NCBI GenBank assembly: GCA_045569115.1 | Contig: JBJKZS010000008.1 | Location: 1 to 12,865 of the forward strand | DNA: 12,865 nucleotides | DNA from: S15-B10 sp045569115 | Lineage (GTDB): Bacteria > Fidelibacterota > Marinisomatia > Marinisomatales > S15-B10 | Direction: 5' to 3' | In this document: piece by piece, positions 1 through 6,341 of the stretch | Layout: the number at the start of each line of letters is the position of its first letter | How positions within the stretch are numbered: position 1 is the first letter of the stretch | Notes under the pieces: generated by a model | Databases searched by the model: none | The model's input: only the letters and a program-made list of their open reading frames with translations | What the model was told of the DNA's origin: nothing | Position numbers and translations under genes: made by a program

Positions 1-1
1 T

Positions 2-583
2 GTATTTATTGATTCAGATCTCCTTAAATCATTACCAAAAGAAGAAGTTAATTCTGGCCTCGCTGAAGTTATAAAATATGGCGCTATTCAAAATATAGAT
101 TTTTTTAATAAGGTGTCTGTATGGTTAGATAATATTAGTGCTTTTCCTTATGACAATGCTATCGCGGAATGTTGCTCTATAAAAGGAAGTATTATTGAAG
201 AAGATGAATATGAAGAAGGCCTTCGTCGCCTTCTGAATTTCGGTCATACTATTGGGCATGCGCTTGAAGCTCAGTTAGGCTATGGAAAAATCCGGCATGG
301 CGAGGCAGTCTCATACGGGATGCGATGCGCGGCTTTAATTTCACAGAGAATGGGTTTTCTACATGAAGAGGAGCGTTTACTTCTATACTCTACAATCAAA
401 AAACTGTCTTTACCTTCTCTACCAAAAATTGATCAAAATACATTAATGAACTTTCTAAAAGTTGATAAAAAATGGGAAAAAGGCAGATTACATTTTGTCT
501 TACTTAACCAATTAGGTAATGCATTTGTATCTACAGAAATAAAAGAAGATATGATCTATGAATCTCTAGTTGAGTTGACATGA
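2..583 (+). CDS. aroB: 3-dehydroquinate synthase, C-terminal part (5' end outside window)
   Basis: AroB converts DAHP to 3-dehydroquinate, the second step of the cytosolic shikimate pathway, using NAD and a divalent metal. The reading frame is open from base 2, so the gene enters from the left and the in-frame GTG at 113 is not the start. About 193 residues are visible, roughly the second half of a family usually near 350-370, so most of the NAD-binding domain lies outside. Diagnostic motifs are SGLAEVIKYG (fragment residues 18-27, metal-ligand Glu22), NFGHTIGHALE (79-89, metal-binding His) and RHGEAVSYG (98-106, metal-ligand His99). These metal-binding positions are intact. The stop TGA overlaps the aroQ start in ATGA, so the two genes are almost certainly co-translated. 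The family call is very secure from these motifs. Confidence 0.96.
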   Translation, partial: VFIDSDLLKSLPKEEVNSGLAEVIKYGAIQNIDFFNKVSVWLDNISAFPYDNAIAECCSIKGSIIEEDEYEEGLRRLLNFGHTIGHALEAQLGYGKIRHGEAVSYGMRCAALISQRMGFLHEEERLLLYSTIKKLSLPSLPKIDQNTLMNFLKVDKKWEKGRLHFVLLNQLGNAFVSTEIKEDMIYESLVELT

Positions 584-1014
584 ATATTTTAGTTTTAAAT
601 GGTCCAAATCTGAATCTGCTTGGGATACGCGATCCAGAAGTTTATGGATTTGAATCATTACAAGATATAGAAGATTGGCTTAATAAACAGCCTGAAACTG
701 ATAATTGTGAATTATCTTGGTTCCAAACTAATCATGAAGGTCAATTGATTGACAAAATCCATAATGGAATAGGCAAAACAGATGGAATCATAATTAATCC
801 TGGAGCTCTTACTCATTACTCTTATGCATTAAGGGATGCTATTGATTCAGTTGAAATTCCAACTATTGAAGTTCATCTTAGTAACATTTACGAACGTGAA
901 GATTTCAGAAAAATTTCTGTTATCAAGGAAGTCTGTGTTGACCAGTTTACAGGCTTAGGAAAAAGAAGCTATCTTGAAGCATTCCGAATGCTTAAGAAAG
1001 GATTCAATCAATAG
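580..1014 (+). CDS. aroQ: type II 3-dehydroquinate dehydratase
   Basis: AroQ dehydrates 3-dehydroquinate to 3-dehydroshikimate, the step directly after AroB; the type II enzyme is a small flavodoxin-like protein that normally forms a dodecamer in the cytosol. The 144-residue length fits the family (about 140-150). The N-terminus has the signature LNGPNLNLLG (residues 6-15) followed by Arg17 and Tyr22, the flexible-lid arginine and catalytic tyrosine. FQTNHEG lies at 48-54, the substrate-binding stretch INPGALTHYSYALRD at 72-86 with His79, and EVHLSNIYERE at 97-107 with catalytic His99. All key residues are present. RDP replaces the commoner REP at the lid, a conservative change. No good ribosome-binding site precedes the ATG, which fits translational coupling to aroB through the 4-base overlap. 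Confidence 0.97.
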   Translation: MNILVLNGPNLNLLGIRDPEVYGFESLQDIEDWLNKQPETDNCELSWFQTNHEGQLIDKIHNGIGKTDGIIINPGALTHYSYALRDAIDSVEIPTIEVHLSNIYEREDFRKISVIKEVCVDQFTGLGKRSYLEAFRMLKKGFNQ

Positions 1015-1030
1015 CAGTAGTTTCTATAAT
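1003..1030 (+). promoter_or_regulatory. candidate sigma70-type promoter for the PAS-prenyltransferase gene
   Basis: A perfect TATAAT lies at 1025-1030, 27 bases before the ATG of the next gene, with a poor -35 match TTCAAT at 1003-1008 and a 16-base spacer. The -35 lies inside the end of aroQ. If used, transcription would begin near 1037 and leave a short leader carrying the AAGGA ribosome-binding site at 1046-1050. The region is AT-rich, so a chance -10 match is possible. Read-through from aroQ is an equal alternative. Confidence 0.35.
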
Positions 1031-1057
1031 CTATCTTATTTTATTAAGGAATAAAAA

Positions 1058-2395
1058 ATGACAAATCAAGAACAAAACAGTACGGAAGATATGATTGAGA
1101 GTCACAAGAACTCTTTATCGATAATAACTTGCGATATGGAAGGAAGAATTGAGACATTTGGAAAAGGTGCCGAAGAAATTTTTGGGTATACCGCAGATGA
1201 AGTTATCATGAAGAAACGTGTTTCCGCTTTCTCACCTGGTAATGTAGTCATAGGACATATAAATAAATGGTTGGCTACGGCAAGCAAAAAAGGTGAGTTT
1301 CAAACCAACACTACTTTTGTACATAAAGATGGTACACAAATTCCAGCATATATAAGAATTACACCAACCTTTAGTACTTCAAACGGTGTGAAAAAGCAGA
1401 TTGGTTACTGCGGACAAACTAGAGTATTGAAAGGAGCTGATCCTGCAGACACAATGCCTAAGGATCCTTGGTGGATAAAACTATTGTCATTTTTGATAAT
1501 TACAAGGCTTCCATTTCTTTCAGCGACTTGGGCTCCAATTCTACTTGCTTCAGCTTGGGTGCAAAGAGAAGGGCTAATCATAGGAACCTTTGATTGGGGA
1601 CTCTTTGGGATAATATTTTTGGGAGCTTCTTTTCTTCATCTATCAGCTAATACCTTCAATGATTATTTTGATTGGAAGGATGGGACAGATAAAATTAATA
1701 ATGATTATTTCTTGCAATATTCGGGTGGGTCTAGGTCTTTAGAACTTGGACTTATAAGTGAACATGGCCTTTTCAAATTGGCATTTTCTTTTCTGATCTT
1801 ATCATCTATCTGTGGAGTTGGTTTGATTCTTGGGCCATGGAGTAGAGAGATTGATCTTATATGGTATGGATTAGCTGGGGCTATTGGTGGTTTTTTTTAT
1901 ACGGCTCCACCTTTCAGATTGTCATCTCGACGCGGTCTTGGTGAACTCTCTATAGGACTTCTATTTGGTCCAGTTATCACCATGGGAACTAGCTTTGCTT
2001 TAACTGGTATTCATAGTTGGGGTGCTTTTCTGGTTGGAATTCCTCTTGGCCTATTGACTACAGCTATACTTTGGATAAACCAATTTCCTGATACTCCTTC
2101 AGATATTGCTAGTGGTAAGGTTCACCTTGTAGCAACACTAGGTATCCGAAATGCTCGATGGGGTTACATTTCTTTAATGGTTGCAAGTTTTACAACCATA
2201 ATCTATCTCTATGCTTCAAATATTGCTGGTAAAGGTATACTCATAGCACTTTTAGCTATTCCTGGGGCTACATATCTTTCATACAAGGTATTCCAAGATT
2301 TTGAAAAAAGAACATTGGCCAAAACATGTGCCAATACCATTTATTTCCAAATGTTAACAGGTATATTGATGATTCTTGGGGTTTTATTTATATAG
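1058..2395 (+). CDS. PAS domain-UbiA/MenA-type prenyltransferase fusion
   Basis: An integral-membrane aromatic prenyltransferase that presumably attaches a polyprenyl chain to a quinone headgroup, joined to an N-terminal PAS sensor domain. Residues about 14-125 look like a PAS fold: DMEGRIETFGKGAEEIFGYT at 26-45, then HKDGTQIPAYIRITP at 89-103. From about 138 the protein is hydrophobic with roughly eight or nine membrane segments. The first Asp-rich prenyl-diphosphate site is NDYFDWKDGTD (201-211), followed by SGGSRSLELGLIS (222-234), as in MenA-like enzymes. The second site is NQFPDTPSDIASGK (341-354), with Asp345 and Asp349. Both catalytic sites are intact, so an active enzyme is expected. 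An AAGGA ribosome-binding site at 1046-1050, seven bases before the ATG, supports the long form. A later in-frame ATG (codon 133) would remove the PAS domain, but its nearest AAGGAG is 17 bases away. The menaquinone substrate is inferred from MenA resemblance and the shikimate neighbours; what the PAS domain binds is unknown. Confidence 0.88.
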   Translation: MTNQEQNSTEDMIESHKNSLSIITCDMEGRIETFGKGAEEIFGYTADEVIMKKRVSAFSPGNVVIGHINKWLATASKKGEFQTNTTFVHKDGTQIPAYIRITPTFSTSNGVKKQIGYCGQTRVLKGADPADTMPKDPWWIKLLSFLIITRLPFLSATWAPILLASAWVQREGLIIGTFDWGLFGIIFLGASFLHLSANTFNDYFDWKDGTDKINNDYFLQYSGGSRSLELGLISEHGLFKLAFSFLILSSICGVGLILGPWSREIDLIWYGLAGAIGGFFYTAPPFRLSSRRGLGELSIGLLFGPVITMGTSFALTGIHSWGAFLVGIPLGLLTTAILWINQFPDTPSDIASGKVHLVATLGIRNARWGYISLMVASFTTIIYLYASNIAGKGILIALLAIPGATYLSYKVFQDFEKRTLAKTCANTIYFQMLTGILMILGVLFI

Positions 2396-2448
2396 TGAAA
2401 AATGATGCAGCGTAAATGCTAAAAAAACAGCAGATACCAAGATTGTTT

Positions 2449-4755
2449 TTATATATGAGAACTTGATTTTAAATGTGGCATTTTTGGTTTTGTAAGAGTC
2501 AAAATAGCAGGTAAAAAAAACAAATCCGCTAATAGAGCTCCAAACATAGTAACCGCTGCAAGAAAACCAAAATCTCTACTAGGAAGAAAATTAGAGGTAA
2601 CCATCACTAGAAATCCCGCTGAAAGAATAAACGATGTAGATATAATTGCTTTACCCGTTGTTAATAAGGTCTTTTCATTTGCCTCTCTATAATGACCGTT
2701 ATGGGAAAATAATTCCTGTCGGAAACGCACCAAAAAATGTATGGTGTCATCTACGGCAATACCATATGCAATAGCAAAGGTCATTGCAGTAGTCGGTCGA
2801 AGTTTTATATTATAAAATCCCATGACCCCCGCCATTAATAATAATGGAATAAAATTAGGAATCATTGAAATACTAGCAATCTTTACACTTTTGAATAGTA
2901 ATAACATTGAAATAAAAATTACTCCAAAAGCAATCAGAAAACTGACTACCAAATTAGTAACAAGATACTGATTTATTTTCAATCCCATTAGAGTTGTACC
3001 AGTTAATTGTATATCCAAATAAGACGGGAGATTTTCTCTTCCCCACTGTATAATTTCATCTTTAATCTCTTTTGCTCTTCTAGATGAAATATCACTAATT
3101 CGACCAGTTAAACGGGCACTTGAGTAATCAAAATTAACTAGTGTCTCAAATTGTTCCTCTTGAAGAAAAATGTATTGCGACACCATTTCTCTAGTTTCAG
3201 GTATACAGTAAAATTCTTTATCTCCTTCATTAAATGCTTGGTTTATTTCTCTAAGATAATCAATGACAGAAATCATTTTTCCGACTTCAGGAATGGTTGA
3301 AAGCTTATCCTGAAGTTTTGCAATAGCATGGAGAGTCTTCGGATCCTTTATTCCATTCTCAAAAGGAGCTCCTTTATTATTTACAGTTGCAATTACTTCC
3401 AATGGCATTACCGAACCCATTTTTTGTTCCATAAAAATCATATCATCATATAGTTCATTACCTTTCGAAAGATCTTCCATAAGGGATGAATGAGGATCAA
3501 CTTTAAAAGCATAATACAAAAAAGTACAAATTAGTATTAAAGATAGAAAAACAATCGATTTCTGATGATAATTATTTAGTTTAACAGTCCACTTTAAAAA
3601 TCGATGTCGTAAGTTTTTTGAACCTGATTTAAGCATTTTTTGAGATGGAGTTTTTAGTATCATTAGCATTGATGGAATAAATGTTATTGATACAAAAAAA
3701 GCTAAAATAACAGATACACAAACGATTGCACCAAATTGGCGAATCATTATAATATTGGTACTTACGAGTGAAAGAAAACCTATTGCTGTAGTTATACTCG
3801 TGAGCATAATAGCTCCACCTATTTTTCTAATCGTAATCCTTATTGACTCTCGCTTAGAATTTCCATTTAATAAATTCTCTTGAAATTTCAACATAATATG
3901 AATTGAATCTGCTACGCCTATAATTAAGACAAGGGTTGGTACGATATAGGTAACAATATTTATTGTTAGACCAAGAGCACCCATTATACCTAATACCCAT
4001 AAAACGGTAATAAATACAGCCGCAAATGGAAGAAGCACTCCGCTTAAGTTCCTGAATAGGAGGAAAAGAGTGCCAAAAAGAACAAATGACACAGGAAATA
4101 AAAATCGAGTGAAATCATTTAACATATACTGTACGTAACGAGTTCTAAGAATTGGAACTCCAGCCTCATACCATTTCCAATCAGTTTTAGATGTAATCTC
4201 ACCGACCTTATTAACTATTTTTTCTCTACCATCATGGTTATTTATTTCATCATCTAATTCCAAAAGAATTGCCGCTATACTTCCATCAGAGGAAATGAGG
4301 TTGTCTATAATTAGAGGTGAACTCATGATACGATTTTTTAAGAAAAAAAGTGAATCCTTAGAAGTAGGAATGGTTTTGTATACTGGACGTAGAACAAGGT
4401 CTTTTCCTGGCTGAAAGAGTTCTATATTTGTTAAAGAAGTCACTTTAACCACACCTTTTAGATCATTTAATTCATTAGTAAGCAAGTTAGTAGTTAAAAG
4501 ATTAGAACGACTAAAAGGATCTTCAGAATCATAAGCCAAATAGATAAGATTGTCTTCACGTTCAAACTCCTCTTGAAATTTGAAATATGCGTCCACTTCA
4601 GGATCGTTATCAGGGAAAAGATTCTCAACAGTAAAATCAAATTGTACACGAGTTGAAACCAACATTGATCCAACCGTAATAACAGCTATAATAAATAAGA
4701 TCCGGATTGGATGATCTAGTTGAAAACTAATCACCTTGTCCAAGGCTAATTTCAT
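2449..4755 (-). CDS. RND superfamily (MMPL-type) exporter
   Basis: A 768-residue inner-membrane transporter of the MMPL/COG1033 type, a family that exports lipids or other hydrophobic molecules using the proton gradient. It has the internal two-fold repeat of RND proteins. TM1 is at about 15-33, a large periplasmic loop runs to about 215, and a block of membrane helices covers about 216-368. A second TM follows near 395-415, then a second periplasmic loop and a second helix block that ends near the C-terminus. The helix motifs that carry the proton-relay aspartates are both present: GVADSIH (280-286, Asp283) and AVDDTIHF (667-674, Asp669/670). No outer-membrane or adaptor partner gene is nearby, which fits the single-protein MMPL class rather than tripartite efflux pumps. 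It starts 4 bases after the symporter stop, so the two form one operon and are likely translationally coupled. The substrate cannot be told from the sequence; hopanoid, lipid or carotenoid export would be guesses. Confidence 0.9.
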   Translation of the reverse strand: MKLALDKVISFQLDHPIRILFIIAVITVGSMLVSTRVQFDFTVENLFPDNDPEVDAYFKFQEEFEREDNLIYLAYDSEDPFSRSNLLTTNLLTNELNDLKGVVKVTSLTNIELFQPGKDLVLRPVYKTIPTSKDSLFFLKNRIMSSPLIIDNLISSDGSIAAILLELDDEINNHDGREKIVNKVGEITSKTDWKWYEAGVPILRTRYVQYMLNDFTRFLFPVSFVLFGTLFLLFRNLSGVLLPFAAVFITVLWVLGIMGALGLTINIVTYIVPTLVLIIGVADSIHIMLKFQENLLNGNSKRESIRITIRKIGGAIMLTSITTAIGFLSLVSTNIIMIRQFGAIVCVSVILAFFVSITFIPSMLMILKTPSQKMLKSGSKNLRHRFLKWTVKLNNYHQKSIVFLSLILICTFLYYAFKVDPHSSLMEDLSKGNELYDDMIFMEQKMGSVMPLEVIATVNNKGAPFENGIKDPKTLHAIAKLQDKLSTIPEVGKMISVIDYLREINQAFNEGDKEFYCIPETREMVSQYIFLQEEQFETLVNFDYSSARLTGRISDISSRRAKEIKDEIIQWGRENLPSYLDIQLTGTTLMGLKINQYLVTNLVVSFLIAFGVIFISMLLLFKSVKIASISMIPNFIPLLLMAGVMGFYNIKLRPTTAMTFAIAYGIAVDDTIHFLVRFRQELFSHNGHYREANEKTLLTTGKAIISTSFILSAGFLVMVTSNFLPSRDFGFLAAVTMFGALLADLFFLPAILTLTKPKMPHLKSSSHI

Positions 4756-4759
4756 TAAT

Positions 4760-6193
4760 TTATTTTTTTTCGCGAGTTAAAATACTTATGACAATTAAGA
4801 AAAAAAGTGAAATGCTAATTGCCGGTAAAACCGCATCAAGATTTCCATGTAAATCTAGTGGTATAAATATATGAATGAAGTCTGCCTCTTTCCAAAGAAG
4901 AGTAACTATCATTCCAGATAAAATCGATGAAATTGCACCCTCTTTAGTTGCACCTTTCCAAAAAAAGGCAGCAAAAAGAGATGGAGTAATAGACGCTCCA
5001 TAAATAGTGAAAGCATATAGTGACTTTTCGAAAATTGTCGTTGAGCGAGCAAATATAAGTGAAATAAAATATGCAATAACACCAAGTATAAGAACGACTA
5101 TCCTGCTTAGTACTATAATCTGCTTTTCACTGGCCTTTGGATTAACATACTGTAAATATACATCACGAACAATGGAGTTCGATGGCACTAACAAGAATGA
5201 ATCGGCAGTTGATATTATCATTCCAACAATTGTTGTCATCATTATGGCGCCCAAAAAGCTAGGTAATAGTGTATGTGAAGCATATATAAGCACATATCTT
5301 CCAGATTCAGCTTCTGGAATCATACTTGAACTTACCCAGGCAGAAGCAATGATTAATAATTCAGCTATAAGAACCGCAAATACTAGAATTGAAGTTGCAA
5401 GGGTTGCTCCTTTTGCATCCTTACTTGCTGAAAATCTCTGGTACATGTTTGCATCACCAAGTACAAGGAGAAATGGTGGAAGACAAAAATTCATTATTTC
5501 TAATGTTGAGAATACTCCAAAAAAACTCATATGATCAGGATTTCCCATACTTGAAAAAGCTTGTTCCATTCCATCGATTCCACCCGCTTTTAACCAAAGT
5601 ATAGGCAAAGCAATAAATAGAGAAATTAACATAATTATTCCATTAGCAAAATCTGTGTAAGCAACACTTAGTAATCCTGCTAATAGGGTATATATTATGA
5701 TGAAAGTCGCAGCAATTATTGTCGCAATCTCTAAACTAAAAATTGGAGTTCCATCACTATTTGTAAGAACCGTCATCAGTACAGCTCCACCTGCATTGTA
5801 TTGATAACTAACAATTACCATATATGAAATTACAAGAGCTATAAGGCTGAGTATCCTAGCAGAAGAACCATAACATTCACCAAATATTTCAGGTACTGTA
5901 ATCTTTTCAAATTTTCTAACTTTTCCAGCAATTCTTGTTAACATTAGTATTCCAAAAGTCCCTCCAATAGGTAAAATAAAAGAGGCTATGCCAGTTTCAT
6001 AAGTCTTTCCAGCATTACCAAGTATTGATCCAGTACCCATCCATGTTGCAAGCATTGTTCCAGCTAATACCCAGGGGGTTAGGGTTCGCCCAGCAATCGC
6101 AAAATCCATCTGGGTTTTAACTTTACTAGATTTATAGATTCCTACACCTAAAAGAAAAAGTAGATACGAGATAATAACAATTATATGTAACAC
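4760..6193 (-). CDS. sodium:solute symporter (SSS family)
   Basis: A 477-residue membrane protein that should import a small solute with Na+. The sequence is almost entirely hydrophobic helices (about 13), the usual topology of the PutP/SGLT family. Family marks are DFAIAGR (30-36) after TM1, a glycine-rich TM2 with ATWMGTGSILGNAG (49-62), YTDFANG (179-185), GDANMYQRF (246-254) and ISTADSFLLVPSN (327-339). Ser328 and Thr329 occupy the place of the conserved Na2-site pair. The start is GTG. A TAA stop lies only two codons upstream in frame, and AGGAA at 6200-6204 sits six bases before it, so no longer form exists. It is the first gene of the minus-strand unit with the RND exporter. Substrate specificity (proline, pantothenate, sugar or other) cannot be assigned from the sequence. 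Confidence 0.9.
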   Translation of the reverse strand: MLHIIVIISYLLFLLGVGIYKSSKVKTQMDFAIAGRTLTPWVLAGTMLATWMGTGSILGNAGKTYETGIASFILPIGGTFGILMLTRIAGKVRKFEKITVPEIFGECYGSSARILSLIALVISYMVIVSYQYNAGGAVLMTVLTNSDGTPIFSLEIATIIAATFIIIYTLLAGLLSVAYTDFANGIIMLISLFIALPILWLKAGGIDGMEQAFSSMGNPDHMSFFGVFSTLEIMNFCLPPFLLVLGDANMYQRFSASKDAKGATLATSILVFAVLIAELLIIASAWVSSSMIPEAESGRYVLIYASHTLLPSFLGAIMMTTIVGMIISTADSFLLVPSNSIVRDVYLQYVNPKASEKQIIVLSRIVVLILGVIAYFISLIFARSTTIFEKSLYAFTIYGASITPSLFAAFFWKGATKEGAISSILSGMIVTLLWKEADFIHIFIPLDLHGNLDAVLPAISISLFFLIVISILTREKK

Positions 6194-6341
6194 AAATTAT
6201 TCCTAAATAGAATTATCTTATTGGAAAACTGTAAGTTAGTTTAACTCTAAAGCAACCTATTAAATTAGTGTGATGTCCAAATAATTACAATAGCTAGGTC
6301 TTGCCTATAGATAGATATGCAGTTAATTTTCATTAATAATA
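6194..6341. promoter_or_regulatory. divergent intergenic region with promoters for symporter and DUF255 genes
   Basis: These 148 bases separate two divergent operons and must hold both promoters unless one is leaderless. For the plus strand, ATTACA (6284-6289), a 16-base spacer and TATAGA (6306-6311) form a plausible sigma70-type promoter with a leader of about 24 bases. For the minus strand, GATAAT (complement of 6212-6217) is a candidate -10 very close to the symporter start, with no convincing -35. A short inverted repeat AGTTA-GTT-TAACT (6234-6246) lies between them and could be an operator or chance. No ribosome-binding site precedes the plus-strand ATG at 6342. Confidence 0.4.

Noticed and set aside
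113..115. GTG as the start of a short aroB gene
   Set aside because: The frame is open upstream to base 2 and encodes the conserved AroB motif SGLAEVIKYG, so the gene begins outside the window.
2396..2448. Possible bidirectional terminator between the convergent prenyltransferase and exporter genes
   Set aside because: Only a 3-bp stem (AGC/GCT) and scattered A/T runs are present, with no convincing hairpin followed by a T run on either strand.
5007..5534. Plus-strand ORF of 175 codons inside the symporter gene
   Set aside because: It is antisense to a clear membrane-protein gene, has no recognisable motif or ribosome-binding site, and is a shadow of the opposite frame.
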